Assembly (NCBI GenBank): GCA_902729315.2
Contig: LR746267.1
Location: 3,852,386 to 3,916,385 of the forward strand
DNA length: 64,000 nucleotides
Source: Spirodela intermedia
Lineage: Eukaryota > Streptophyta > Magnoliopsida > Alismatales > Araceae
Direction of reading: 5' to 3'
A program made the position numbers and the translations under genes. The notes beneath the pieces are model-generated. The model did not search any database and was not told where the DNA came from. It worked only from the letters and a program-made list of their open reading frames with translations. Positions 24,629 to 37,275 of the stretch are shown here, piece by piece. Numbering within the stretch: position 1 is the first letter of the stretch; every line of letters begins with the position of its first letter.

Positions 24629-25044
24629 AGATTGTTCTCTTCATTGACCTGATGAAACGAACGGTGGAGATCTTATAGACCTCATGATAACGCGAGCATG
24701 ACGGGTGACGAGGCGAAGCAAGCCACGTGGACTCCGCGGCCGGGCTATCGTTGTTATGTTGCTGGCAATGTGGGGCCCTTTCGTTCTAGATGTCCTCCCG
24801 GTGGTTCTGCCAAATGACTTTCTCATTGGTCCACGTCATATAAAGACGTCACCCGTGTCGTCGGATCATTGCGACAGCCTCAAGGTTGCGACTTTCGGAA
24901 ACAACACCTTACTTCCCGCATATACAAAATAATTCGGGCACACCGGTCTGACGGACGAGATTTAGGGGAGGTGTGAGCTGATTAGATGAGATCAGGGGAA
25001 GCGTCTAGAAAATCGGGATTTAACGGATGAACGTGCTGGCGGAT

Positions 25045-25053
25045 TATAAATAG
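25045..25053 (+). promoter_or_regulatory. TATA box of the FQR1-type gene
   Basis: A consensus TATAAATAG lies 146 bases upstream of the ATG. Transcription would start near 25078, giving a leader of about 120 bases. Position and sequence are typical of a plant Pol II promoter. Confidence 0.75.
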
Positions 25054-25198
25054 GAGGCGCGGGGCATTGACCTCTAACAGCGTCAGCCTCCTTCATTCAG
25101 GTCTTCTCGGCCAGCCTTCCCCTCCCCGATTCCCTCGTCTCTCGCTGATACGCGAGGAGATCTTCTGATCTGTGGTAGAGGAGCTGCAGGGTTCGGCA

Positions 25199-27664
25199 AT
25201 GACGACGAAGGTCTACATCGTGTATGTATTCGCCGCCTCTATTTCAGCTTTCTCTGTCTGTTCTCGTTGTAATCGTTAGTGTGCAAGCGCGAGACCTCGA
25301 TTTGAAGTATTCGAAGTTCCCTTTCGTTTGTATCTTGTACATGATAGTCATCGTCGATTGGAAGGAGTTTGTGGAGGCCTCATTCCTCTTATTGATTTGC
25401 TTGTGCCTCGTTTTCCGTCCTTTGGGCGAATTTGTGATCTGCTGTAGGTCGTCCTTTTTAATCTTTCCCCCTTAAAATTTTGGTCCGAGCGTATGGCGAT
25501 CTTGACCGTTTCTGCCCTTTTTGGCGTAAGAGGGTTGTCTCGTTCGGCTTCTCTCGATCGGATGAGTCGTCCTATTCTATCGAGTATTGAATTCGTCTTC
25601 CGCGGATTTTTGTTCTGGATTGTTCTTTCGGTGATGGATCTTCCACTTTATGAATCAATTATTAGTCTCTGAAGTGGTATTCCTTTATGTAAGCGTGAAG
25701 CCTTAGCAAAATGCGTGTGTTTTACTAAACGGGGATCGTGTGAAAATGAGGCTGAACAGGCTTTCTGAACATTATACATATCTTTCCTGGCCTGCTGTCA
25801 AAGTATTTGGTCACTGAATTTTATATAGTCTTCAATTTCCTCACCTTTGCTTTTTTATTCGTGCTTGTTTTATTATTAACTAAAAATTCAATGAATATTT
25901 ATATAAATTCCTTTGCTTTTAAATTAAAGAGATGGGCTTGGGGGGAAGGTCCTCTTACTGGCTAGTCATATGATGATATGTTTCCCCATTGATAATTGCA
26001 TCCCTTTTGTGAGAATATGAGAAGTCAAAAGGCATGAAATCGTTGTGGGGATGGCGAGTTGCCAATTAACAATGTGCAAAACTAACATAAAATTCAATCG
26101 ATACCCTACATGATCCGTGTGACAAAACCCATAATGTGTTATATAGAAGACCTTTTGGGGAAAACACTGGTAGACATTGGAGGAACTAATATTTTCCTCA
26201 GAATTACATCCTATAATGATATGCTTGATCTTGTTTTGCTTTTCTGTATCCCGTCTACTGCTGTGGATGAACCTGGCACACATGGTGGTAGATATGGATT
26301 TTCTTTGTCATGATATCCCGTCTCACATTTGTGCTGGGTCGATGGAAAATATTGCTCACCAACTTCCATTGTTCTGACAAACTGAAAACAGCGTCTTCCA
26401 TCAGGAAGATTGACCAGACGATTGTCCGATGAAAGATCTGGTTTCCTGACTTTAGAATTTTCGATGTTGGATGTATCAGTTTGGCCAATCACCATCCTGT
26501 CGTTTTTTAGAGACACAATACCCTTTACTTTGCCCACATCAAGATTTTGACCTGGAGTTCTGACAATCTTGAGCCCAATTTAATGCACCATCATTTAGCA
26601 GATGGATTGCCCGTCGATCGCAAAATCTTCACTCTCTGAGGACTGTATCTGCTATCTACGGGAATAGATCGCTTCTTTTCCGCCTCTTTCTTCCGAATTT
26701 TCTCTCATGATCTGTACAATGACGTCAAATACATGGGCGGTAGTAGCTATAACAGATTTTTCGGTCTCACACTCTCAGTTATGCATTTCAGACCTCTTCT
26801 GATGTCATTACTCCCCTCTTCAGGTACTACTCCATGTACGGGCATGTGGAGAAGCTTGCTGAGGAGATAAAGAAGGGCGCCGCCTCCATTGAAGGAGTTG
26901 AAGCCAAGCTGTGGCAGGTCTGCCTCCTCTCATCTCCTCCAATTTTTCCTGCATCACTCGCCATTTTCGTGGGTTCAATCCACTGCTCCCGTAGATTCGG
27001 GGGTTCAGTCATCACTCTATCTAAATGTGATCCATGGAGGAGAATTGTGAGATCCCATTGCTGAATTCAACAGGTCCCGGAGACCCTGCCGGCGGAGGTG
27101 CTGGGCAAGATGGGGGCACCGCCAAAGAGCGACGTGCCAGAGATCACGCCGAGCGAGCTCGCAGAGGCAGATGGGCTCATCTTCGGCTTCCCCACCAGGT
27201 TCGGCATGATGGCTGCACAATTCAAGGCCTTCCTTGACTCAACAGGCGGCCTTTGGAGGACTCAGCAGCTGGCAGGCAAGCCAGCGGGGATCTTCTACAG
27301 CACTGGCTCTCAGGGCGGCGGCCAGGAGACCACTCCGTAATTCCCCCTTCCCTCCCTCCTTCCTCCGCCGGTCAACTCCGATCGTCGGCGGGATTTGCGT
27401 TGACCACCTGGGTTCTGCTCTTGATCTGGCAGGTTGACGGCAATCACGCAGCTGGCGCACCACGGGATGATCTTTGTGCCGATCGGATACACGTTTGGGG
27501 CGGGGATGTTCGAGATGGAGCAGGTAAAGGGTGGCAGCCCGTATGGCGCCGGCACCTTTGCCGGAGACGGCTCCAGGGTTCCCACCGAGCTGGAGCTCGC
27601 CCAGGCCTTCCACCAGGGCAAGTACCTTGCCACCATCGCCAAGAAGCTCAAGGCAGCCGCCTGA
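25199..27664 (+). CDS. FQR1: FQR1/WrbA-type NAD(P)H:quinone reductase
   Basis: Four exons (25199-25221, 26824-26917, 27074-27336, 27433-27664) join at GT-AG sites to 203 codons, the normal length of this flavodoxin-like family. The protein reduces quinones by two electrons using NAD(P)H and FMN, preventing semiquinone radicals; plant members sit at plasma membrane or cytosol. Visible motifs are VYIVYYSMYGH at the N-terminal FMN phosphate site (5-15), [36 protein letters not shown] and [11 protein letters not shown], all intact. The first exon has only 23 coding bases, so the reading frame is set by an in-codon splice. Intron 1 is about 1.6 kb, AT-rich, and contains a TGACGTCA site. The promoter has a good TATA box and bZIP-type sites, consistent with auxin or stress control known for FQR1. 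Confidence 0.95.
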
Positions 27665-27926
27665 TCCCCCCCCCCTTCTGCCACTGCCACCGCCACTCCC
27701 ACTCGTTCAACAACAGGCACCCGCCGCCACCCACTATGGAATATGATCTGCGCATTCTGCAGATTATCTTAGTTCTCACTTACAATCGTTGTTTCTCTTC
27801 TTTTTTTCGAGTATCGGTGCTGTTGATTTGCTCTCTCTCTCTCTCTCGTTGTGGGTTTCGCTACATATGACCGGCTTGTTCTGGGTTATATACAAGGTTC
27901 TGGAAGGTAAACTCTGGTCGTCTTGA

Positions 27927-27928
<2 letters not shown>

Positions 27929-27962
<34 letters not shown>

Positions 27963-28048
27963 CCTCTCTATCTATCTCTCTATCTCTCTATCCATCTATT
28001 TATCTATATCCATCTCTTCTGTCTCTCTCTGACTCTCTGTCTGTCTAT

Positions 28049-28079
<31 letters not shown>

Positions 28080-28101
28080 CTATCCATCTTTATCTCCTCT
28101 C

Positions 28102-28137
<36 letters not shown>

Positions 28138-28180
28138 GATCACTTCTCTCCCCATCTCTATCTCTCTCTCCTTTCTCTCA
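27929..28180. repeat. Compound CT/TATC microsatellite
   Basis: About 250 bases made almost entirely of CT, TATC and TATA repeats, directly after the probable 3' end of the quinone reductase gene. Confidence 0.93.
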
Positions 28181-28203
28181 CTGCCGAGGGATGGGTAGAC
28201 AAA

Positions 28204-28693
28204 TGGGCCAGGGGAGGCCTATATGGAGGGGTGAAATGTGGTTCGGCCGGAGCTCATCTCGGGCTTTTCTCCCTGGCCCAGTGTGGCCTGGGCACGGAAA
28301 CAATGCAGACCGCCTCATTTTATAAGTGGGCCTCAGACGCATAGCCAAAGCGGTTGACTTTGAAGTATCTCCTCAGCCCGCGACTCCCACCCAATCGTTC
28401 ATTGCACTTAATGGGCTATCTCGACTCTTGGCCCAGTAATGGACCCACTTTGGGATCGATTAACTTAAACGAAGGCGAGTGCTGGGCCGGCCACCCCATG
28501 AGATCAGATATTCGGAGTCTACGAACCCGACCCATCCATGCACTTATTGGGCTGGACCCAATTTCAGTTATGGGCTAATTTTGATAATGGGCTGGTCTCC
28601 TGGGCTGATACCGAATCCTTTCCGCGTAGGCTTTTAGCGAAAGAGGGAGACGTAGGGGCTCGGTTTGGACCCCTACGTGTCCGGTAGGCCCAT
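28204..28693. promoter_or_regulatory. Dense TGGGCC/TGGGCT block, downstream side
   Basis: At least twelve TGGGC or GCCCA words lie here in both orientations, for example at 28204, 28274, 28289, 28327, 28412, 28430, 28483, 28548, 28571, 28588, 28601 and 28687. No reading frame explains them. They resemble site II promoter elements, yet no gene start is seen nearby. They could equally be the remains of a repeat with that composition. Confidence 0.45.
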
Positions 28694-31402
28694 TAGAGAT
28701 CGTAGGGGGGGTCGGGCCGCAAAGGAAGTCGATTCTTTGTCATTTTTCCTTTTTGAGCCCAATAACATTACTAACCGTCCACAAAACCCAAAGAAAAACG
28801 TTTATTTGGGAGAAAAAGTTTATTTTATCATGATATTTCGTGGGCTTTCATAGATCCTACAGTTAATTAAAGCCCCTTTTCCCCGAAAATAGTTCATATG
28901 CTATCAGTCATCTCACCAATCAAGAGCACCTGAGTTAGTCAAGAAGCCAAAAAGAAATAATTTCTTCATTTTTCTAATTAGATGATGGTTTTTAAATCGA
29001 GAAAATTACAAGATATAAACTTATAAGGAACATACATGTTCATTGAAGCCAGATAAACTATTTTGGATCCAAAAAAGGCAAACTATTATGATGGAGGGTG
29101 GTCCAATAAATATTTTCATTATGAGTTCATCTTGTTGGAGCAACGATGAGGCTTTGTGGCTATCAGCAATAAGCACTCGATATATACCAATAAATGTGAT
29201 GATAATAATAATGTTATCCATAAACTTGAAATCATCTTCTTGAGTGGTATAATTTCCCATGGTTTTTGCTAATAAGTGGATTATCATCCTAGACATTGCT
29301 GATTTCTATAGTACGAGATAGTAAGTAAGAGAGACATAGATATGAATAACAATGGTATGAGATATACATTGGCTGCTTTGTGATGACAACATCAAGGTAT
29401 TTTCACGTGATCCTCTCAGAGGGGGTCTTGCCGTTGAAACGGCAATAATCACCTTGAAACTGCTTTGTGATGACAACATACTGCTTTGATTATTGATATC
29501 GTTCTTGCCGTTGAATTACCATGGCTCTTATCCTATGACTGGGACCTAAAAACAATGAATGAATAAAAAGCACATCCTAATATTAGTGGTCCCTGAAGAA
29601 GCCTGAAGGCTTGATAACTTCGTATAAGTAGATATGGTAAGAGGAGGTGAGAGAAATGTGCTGCTTCAAGGTCATTGAAGAGTGTTCATGTAGGATTCTC
29701 CTAGAGGTTAGAAAGAGTCTCTAGGTTAGAGAGAAAGTAGAGAGAAATCTCATGAGGGTGATGAAAGTCTGTATGGAGATTACATCTGGGTACTTCAAAT
29801 TTGAGTAATTCTACTAAGTTGGGAGACAAATTCCATAAGTTCTGTCTTGTCACATATTTTTTCTTTCTTTCTTCAAGTCAATAAATCACCCATCATCTAA
29901 ATTAGTCAATCCTAATTCTATTCAAAGTGGTGACGAAGCCGAAACCTGGGATCATCTAATTTGAAGCAAATTGGTCTTTCTCTGGGGGAGATCCAACCTT
30001 CAACATTGGGCTGCATTAATTAACAAAACTCTTCCTTTTGATTTCTTAGCGATCAGACGGAGTAAGCAATGCAGTCCTTCATTTATTGATTCTGTGCAAA
30101 CTGGGGAAGATAGCCTCAGCATGATCGTTCATGGCTGCGGGCTCCACAACAAACTCATTGCCGTCTTTCCCTTTAATCGCTGGCATCAGTGATAATTTAA
30201 GCCCGTCTCGTGGTAATATATGTAACGTAGGGCATTCATTGCCGTCTTCTGTGAGGTTAGTACTATTGAAACTTAGAATGCCGGAAAAAACTCCATATTC
30301 CCTCCATCCCTCTCTCTCTCTCCCTCTCGGAGAAGCCTCAATCGAAGCAGATGGCTACAACTATACTAGTTACTCATAGAGCTGGCGAATTGAAAATTAT
30401 TCTAGTGCTACCTTTCTGGAAGTAAAATCGCGGGGCCAACTGGGAACTTATGTTTGCATCACTTTTTGGCAGCGTCATACTGGCGCTGGAGGACGGTGTT
30501 GACCGACACACGCACAGAGATAGAGAGATCTGTAGAGAGATGAACAAAGAATGAATGAATGAATGAATGCCAACGTGTTGACTTGACGGAAAGCATAGGA
30601 GTTCCCCGTTTGTCCCTTCCAGTAATTATTATGGTAATCAAACAGGGCCACACGCACACATAATAGAGAGTTGGAAGACCGATAGGTATACAATATACAT
30701 ATATATATATATATATTTAGAGAGAGATAGAGAGAGAGAGAGAGAGGTTTCCAGGGCAACCTCCTCGCTTCCACTATCCCCTTCACAGCATATAAGAATA
30801 AATGGAAAGGTTATCTCCAAAAGAAAGAAGGGCCGGGACCTCCTCAAGCACATTCCACTCCCGGAATTCATATCATTCCTAATTATTTTATTTATCTCTA
30901 GCAAAAGGTGTCGCCAGGCACTTAAACACGCATCAAACAGGAACAGAAACTCCTCCCTTTACGCTCCTCTTCTTTAGTCGTTGTTCTTTCTGCTAAATTC
31001 GGCAACCATCAACCCTTCCTATCCCCTTAATCCATTTGACATCCATTCCTAACGCTCTGCCAAATTTAGCACCTGTTCCTGTTTTCCTGAACCCACCTTA
31101 ATACCATAATACTCTCTCTCCTGTCTGTCTGTCTCTCTCTCTCTCTCTCAACTAGACCAGAATTCTGATAGCTGTGCTCTGACGTCTGGGTGTTCGCCTC
31201 CTTTTCATTCTTGTTTCTCCGTTCTCTTTCTCTCCTTCGCTTTGCTTCATAAGAAACTAATATCGCATAAAAATGTTCGATTTTCCCCCACAATGTCTGG
31301 CTGTCTTCGTTGTTTAATATACCGACGTCCATGAGTTCCGCTTGAAGATGAAGTAATCCATGGGAGATTCGATCGCCCACCCTTCGAGGGATGGGCAATG
31401 GT
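28694..31402. other. Intergenic spacer, no gene seen
   Basis: AT-rich to mixed sequence. A short phrase (CTGCTTTGTGATGACAACAT) occurs twice at about 29378 and 29460, and GCCGTTGAA also repeats, hinting at a small duplicated or transposon-derived patch. GA and TA runs lie at 30690-30750 and a CT run at 31120-31150. The last few hundred bases should hold the 3' untranslated region of the bHLH gene. Confidence 0.45.
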
Positions 31403-31870
31403 CTACCTGTAAGTTCCTCCGAAGGTGGGAGTCCAGAAGTCGGCCATGGGCTCGTTTGCAACTGCCAAACTGCTCGATATAGGAACGAGGCATAGGCCCC
31501 GGCTTCTTAGGTCTCGTTTCGGGGTATCAGCGTCCTTCTGTTTTTCGGAATTCTGCGTCAACGGGCAAGTAAGTTTGTTCCGTGAGAAGAGCTCATATAG
31601 TATACGTCGTTCAAGAGTTCACACAGAGAGAAGAGAGTCTTAGGAGAAACGAAGAATCTGGTCTTACCCGCTGTTGCTGCATGGGTGGTACATTCTCCAG
31701 GTATGGAGCGGTAAGCACCTGGATTCAAAGAGAATAAGCTTATAAATTCATCAAGTTTTTACTTTTGTTGCAGCCCGTAGGAGAGAGAGACAGACTGGTA
31801 TACAAAGAACCTGGATTCTGAAGAATCGAGCTCACAAATGTCGATAACTTTCTTTTTTGTCAGAGTGGGC

Positions 31871-31923
<53 letters not shown>

Positions 31924-33561
31924 GGGGTAGAAAAGAATATATATGCACAGAGCGAGGGAGAGAGAGAGACATACACCGACTTGCTCATGGAGAAACTTGA
32001 TATAGTCGATGGCCTCGTAGAGAACAGATGCCGTATCAGTCTGAAGAGATACATAGATGAAAAAACAGATGGATAGAGAGAGAGAGTGATTGGTTAGAGA
32101 AAAAGAGAACAAACGAAGTACACCATCACACGTGATACGGTACGCACATGAAAACAATCTACTGGGAGATATGATCCGAAAGTTCACCTTTCCGAACGGC
32201 GATACTAGCTGCTGAAGAGCAGTGATCCGGTCCCCAAGTTTCTCTTTCCTCACCTGCGGGACGGAAAACCAAGGAGCAGAAAGATCTCACCAAATCCCCA
32301 TTAGAGAACTCCCATCGATTAAAGCTTCCCACTTTGAACTAAAACCTTACCTTGAAGGTTGGCAATGATGACGGCGTCTCCATTCGAGGCTTTTTGAAGG
32401 ACGCAGGCTCGCCCCCACTTTTCTTCGCACCCAAGCTCGATTCTCGTGCTCCCTCCGAACTAGACTGGATTGAGTAATAATAGAAAAATTCCATGAAAAA
32501 CTTTTAATCATCAGATAATGAGAAGAACTCCATCATCATCTCGTTTTTCTTCGAGGGAAGCGCTGCAAACCCTACCTTCGTCGTGATGGTGTTAGGTTTC
32601 TCCTCAAACTGAAGCTGCGGAGGAGGATAGAAGGGCATGTTGTTGAAGTGCATCTGAGGGAACCGAGGCCAGGCAGCCTGCGAGGAATCTTGAGAGCTCA
32701 ACCGATAGCTCACAGGAGACGTGACGAAGTTTGTGGACCGGTCGCAGTAAGATGGGCGTTGGGTCTTTCCATCTAGGCCCTGCAGAAGTGCCGAAGGGCA
32801 CAGCATCGGCGCCGGGCCGATGGGGAAGCTGTCAGCAACACAGCCGCCTGCGTCGCCGATGGGGTTCAAGTGCGCCTGACCCATCATAAATCCTTGGCTC
32901 ACGGAGTCCGTCCCCATCTCCGGACGATAATAGGGTTTTGATATCAGATCGTCCGGGAGAATAGGATGGAATCCGCCATCAGCTCTCCCACTGCTCCTCC
33001 TACAACCAGACGGTATCGGTTAGACCTAGGAGAGTGGGGGAGAATTTTATCATCAAATTCAAAGCTTAATGAAAACTGATGTGAGACTCCTCTAATGAAG
33101 AGACCATGCATATCGTGTGTAAGATGTATATTTCGTTGCTAGTTGAATCTGTGCAGATGAATTTCTACAAGTTTGAAATCGGAGAGGTTTAATAAGGGGA
33201 AAGTGAGAACTGACAGAAGTGCTTGGCTCCAATCCGCCGTTGGGGAGGAGAGGCTGAAGTCCGACATGAGGGGCGTTGTTCCCATCAGGAAGCCGCCGGT
33301 GACCATCGGATCGGTGATCTGCACCCTTGGTGCATCTTGAACGGTAACTGAGCAGCCGCCGGATGCGGTGGCCACGGCCTCCTCGCAGGAGCGAGCGTGG
33401 GCCTCCATCGCCTCAGGCGTCCAACCGAAGGCGACGCCGACATCTGTGACCCCCGCCGAGCAAGACGCCCTCGCGGCGGCCCCCGTCGACCCATCTAACC
33501 CGCTTCTTGATGTGTTCCACCAGCTCCCACTGCAAACGCCGGTCTGGAATTCCTCGGCCAT
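31403..33561 (-). CDS. bHLH transcription factor, bHLH68/bHLH112 group
   Basis: Seven exons join in phase to 405 codons: 33561-33215, 32999-32576, 32464-32351, 32253-32188, 32040-31975, 31718-31668, 31552-31403. The DNA-binding and dimerisation part spans exons 3-5: a KKPRMETPS stretch, then VRKEKLGDRITALQQLVSPFGK (helix 1 and loop) and TDTASVLYEAIDYIKFLHEQV (helix 2), each encoded by a 66-base exon. The basic region lacks the usual His-Glu-Arg E-box reader, as is normal for this atypical group. The C-terminus keeps the family tail RSRGLCLVP to ADFWTPTFGGTYR. The protein should be a nuclear factor; relatives act in stress and root responses. Reading past the exon 2 donor gives an early stop, so retention of intron 2 would remove the bHLH domain. 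Confidence 0.93.
31872..31914. repeat. (GA)n microsatellite in bHLH intron 5
   Basis: About 21 GA units, reading as CT on the gene strand, roughly 60 bases downstream of the exon 5 donor. Confidence 0.92.
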
Positions 33562-33625
33562 CGCAAGTTGGAGAAAGGATCCGCCTGACGGTTCCCCCCT
33601 TCCCTTCCGTCTTTCAGATAGACAG

Positions 33626-33628
<3 letters not shown>

Positions 33629-33673
<45 letters not shown>

Positions 33674-33775
33674 TCTCTCCCTCTCTCCCTCTATCTCTCT
33701 CTCTCCCCCTCTCTCCCTCTATCTCTCTCTTTCTCTCCCTCTCTCCCTCTATCTCTCTCTCTCTCTCACTCACCT
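33629..33775. repeat. Long CT-rich microsatellite in the bHLH leader
   Basis: A pure (CT)20 run followed by blocks of CCCTCTCTCC and TATCTCTC lies 70-215 bases upstream of the bHLH ATG and reads as GA-rich on the gene strand. It lies between the ATG and the likely TATA box, so it should be transcribed as leader or leader intron. Confidence 0.9.
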
Positions 33776-33867
33776 CGTCCTTGTTTCCTCTTTCTAGTCG
33801 ATCCCCAAGGTACTATCTCACTTCCTCTCTATCCCGTACAACCGTTGTCCTTCTCCCTCTCCTATAC

Positions 33868-34006
33868 TTGATCGTGAAGAAACTCGCCCTTACACCCCTT
33901 CAGCTTTCTCCTTCTCTTTACCCGACCCGGAAGAAATCCTCTCCCTCTTCCCTTGCCTGTACTTCTTCTAGTTCCCTCTCTTCTTGACCGTGAAGAAACT
34001 CTCTCC
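33868..34006. repeat. Degenerate leader repeats
   Basis: The phrase CTTGATCGTGAAGAAACTC occurs near 33868 and, with one change, near 33985; a looser copy (CCCGACCCGGAAGAAATCC) sits between. The spacing is about 58 bases, so this looks like a decayed three-unit tandem repeat inside the bHLH leader region. Confidence 0.5.
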
Positions 34007-34070
34007 GTCTCTCTCTGAGCTGCGGTTGCGCGGGGAGGATGTAAAGGATTAGCACCCTTTTATTTGCCTG

Positions 34071-34079
34071 TATATAAAG
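34071..34079 (-). promoter_or_regulatory. Probable TATA box of the bHLH gene
   Basis: TATATAAAG on the plus strand reads CTTTATATA toward the bHLH gene. Start would fall near 34040, giving a leader of about 480 bases that includes the CT-rich tract. Confidence 0.45.
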
Positions 34080-34700
34080 ACGATGCGCGTGTACGGAAAA
34101 CGGGAGGGTTAGACCAGACGGGTTTCCTTGGCTGCCGCCTTTGACATATCTCAGGCAACCGAGAACGATTTGACCGCTTATCAACTTTCCCTTCCCCTTG
34201 GTTTTCAGGACATTCTCTCAAATATTCTTCTATCCACTTTAAGAAAAGCCGTAGTTTCCCTTATTATTTTCTCTCCTGCTTTCCACACATGGGAGACGAC
34301 GACATCCACCTCTCTCTCTCTCTCTTTCTCTCTCTCTCTAAGGTCTCACCCTCTCCGTTGACTAGCTACCGGAAGGTTGACTCGAGTCAAGCCTCCTGCG
34401 TTCTTCTTGACGTTATGAATCCCTAAGGGAAATCCATGCTCTGGTTAAATTCCTGGACAAATTCTGATATTTTTCGAAATAGTTCTGCGAATGACTCTCC
34501 ATTGCCAGCGTAAATCTGGGACAAGCTGTTTCTGATGTTCGATGAGAATTCCCGATGTAAAGCTGCGTCACTCGTTAACTGGATATAACAAGAAAAGAAG
34601 ACAGATTAATTACGAGGTCTAGTGATCAGACGGTTGACCATTCCTAAAGCCATAGGCTGAGGCTGTCTTCCGATGGAAGATGGTGGGTCACAGAAAGAGA

Positions 34701-34701
<1 letters not shown>

Positions 34702-34747
<46 letters not shown>
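34702..34747. repeat. (GA)n microsatellite
   Basis: About 23 GA units, almost uninterrupted. Confidence 0.93.
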
Positions 34748-34750
<3 letters not shown>

Positions 34751-35651
34751 GGAGCAGGCGATGCATCGTCATCTTAAATACCGGAGAAAATGCTGCCTTC
34801 TGATGTCGATTCCGCAAGAAAGAAAAATTGGAATCTTGCTGTCCCTGCTGAACAGAGGAAAGGTCGTGTGCTGGCGGGCTAATGACCAAAGTGCACCCCG
34901 TATTTCTATTAAAAACAAGAATGCCACTATGAAAACCAGCTGCTCCTTTAGGGATGATCTTAATCGTTCTGTATCAAGTCAAGGGTAGCTAATCTGAATC
35001 TGAATCAATAATATCTCTGAACTTTTTTCATTCTCTCAGTTATTAAAACTCTATTTGGTTTGAGCAAGCTTGAGGGTGCACCTAAATTGCCCCTAATTAG
35101 GCCTCACCTTTGGTTTGAGTAAAAAAACTGTTCATTATTACAGTACTCAAATGTGTATCAATAATATAATTCATTAATACATTTTAAAATTACCTTGCGA
35201 TGATGTTTTAAAAAATCAAAGTATTTAAACTTTGGGCTGATAATTGATTCCACAATGGCTTAACCGGCCTTCTAGTTGAACTTGAACATTTGCTAATATG
35301 AAATTCATTTAATAAAGCTTTCACTAATTAATCAAGGGCCCATGTACATACGTTAGATTATCATAACAACTAAAGATTTAAATAGATATTTACATAATCC
35401 TCACTTCTTTAGAGCCTACTTGCCCAAATTCTTTGGCCTCTATTATCAGATTACTTTAGATGATAAATAAAGAAGAGGTTGAGATAAAAAGAGAGTTGTT
35501 AATATCTGTTAACCATAATCTAGGGAAAAGTAGCATACTTTGCTTGTCCATTTAACAAGAATTGCCAAATTTACGAAACAACTTTCTATGGTTTCCCTAA
35601 TGTACAACTACTACCTCGTTAATGAAGTAGAAACGAACTACTCTTGACGAA

Positions 35652-35674
35652 TCTCTCTCTCTCTCTCTCTCTCT
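35652..35674. repeat. (CT)n microsatellite
   Basis: About 11 CT units in intergenic sequence. Confidence 0.9.
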
Positions 35675-37273
35675 ATGTATCTATCCGCCCCCTATTGTCA
35701 TTTAATTAACCGGATCCCTGGGTGGATCTTTCTTCAGGACCACATTGAGGGAATTCGTCCGATTGTAAGGGCATGCTTTTATATCAGTTTTAGAAACGGT
35801 ATTATTTTAAAAGCACCAAAAAATAGGGCATTTCGGGCAATTCTACTCTTCTCATTCCTTCTCCCACTACCAGGATCTCTTATTTTAATGTATTCTTTAG
35901 AATATTATAATCGCAACGCACTCACATGAGTTAAATAGGGAAAGAACGCGGCGGCGTGTGGGGGCGGGTGACATCATGCTTAAGACCAGAAGCCGACGCA
36001 CCGTCAACCGAGGGCCCACGTAGCACGCGCGCGTGCGTCGGACACCTGTACCTGCCTCCCCTGCCCCCCCTCTCTCTCTTACTTTCTCTGTCTGGGTAGT
36101 ACTGGAGAAAGAAGGAGATAGAGAAAGGCAGAGACATAACAGACGAAGCAGAGTCAAAGCACGAAAGCGACGTATACGAACTCTGTCATTCCACATTTGA
36201 CCTCTGCCACCCAATCTCTCCCGTCATCTCTCTCTCTGAACATCACCTCTTTATTCTCTCTCCTGTATTTCTCTAAGGCAATTGTCTTCACTTATGATAA
36301 TATCACCGTTTACATCTATCTAGAAATACTATCCAACCGCCTTATTCAAAATTCAATTGATAAAGTATATTTTTACTATGTTTATAACACAAGGTTGCTC
36401 TAGCGAATGCCTTCACATGCAGCGTTATATCTTTCACAGCTCAAGCTCGTTGACTGCAACGTGACTGCAACGTAGACCCCTTTGTTCACTCAAGAGAATT
36501 TCATATATTTATTTTTATTCAGAATTCTCTGCTTGAACAATATAAATGGAGCGCATTTACTCCGGTAATATATTCATTAACCCTAATTCTGTATTGTAAT
36601 AGGCTCTTGTGTTACATTAAACTTCTCGATCAAGGATCAAATAGCAAACTTACGACTAACGCAAAGTTGTACATGCCCATGCAATAAATGACATGGCTTT
36701 CTGTTTTTTATATTCATACAAACTATTCAAATGATCATAACACTCAGGATGTTACAGTTAGATTAGGAATCTGCTGAAGGACTGTGACTACGTGGAAGGG
36801 CTTCCGAGGATATAGATGAGCAAGATGTACGTTCGTCTTTTATATGAGGGTTTTCCTTTCTCCCATTTTCTTCTTTCTTTGGCAAGCCCGTGAAAGGCCT
36901 TCCGAGGATAAATATGAGGAAGGAAGATTGGCCGTGGAATGGAATGACAGGTGTGGGATAAGCTCTCCCCACAAGCTTGTAACACCGTCGGTGAAATTAG
37001 TGGCTAACTTGAGAATGATCAACTGCCGGGGGCCACCGAGACTAAGCGTCTCTTTCTCTCCGTCCCTCTCTCTGCCTCTCTGTATGACCGAATATCCTTT
37101 TGGCATGGTCGCATGAGAAGAAATAGGTCAAAGGGCTCATCAAGTTGATACTTGTCATTAAGGGAATGATATGAGTACGCGTGGACATGACACAACCCCA
37201 AGTGGCTAATGCATTGACCTTCAACAAGTCTGTTTACCCTTGGCGTTTTCCGCCTTCTTGTGCAGACCAAATG

Positions 37274-37275
37274 CC

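Noticed and set aside
27923-28198. Ser/Leu-repeat protein frames in CT microsatellites
   Set aside because: They translate simple CT and TATC repeats only and have no real coding signal; the same holds at 33368-33871 and 37181-37556.
29376-29510. Short inverted or direct repeat element
   Set aside because: Only one 20-base phrase and a 9-base word repeat; too little to define a transposon.
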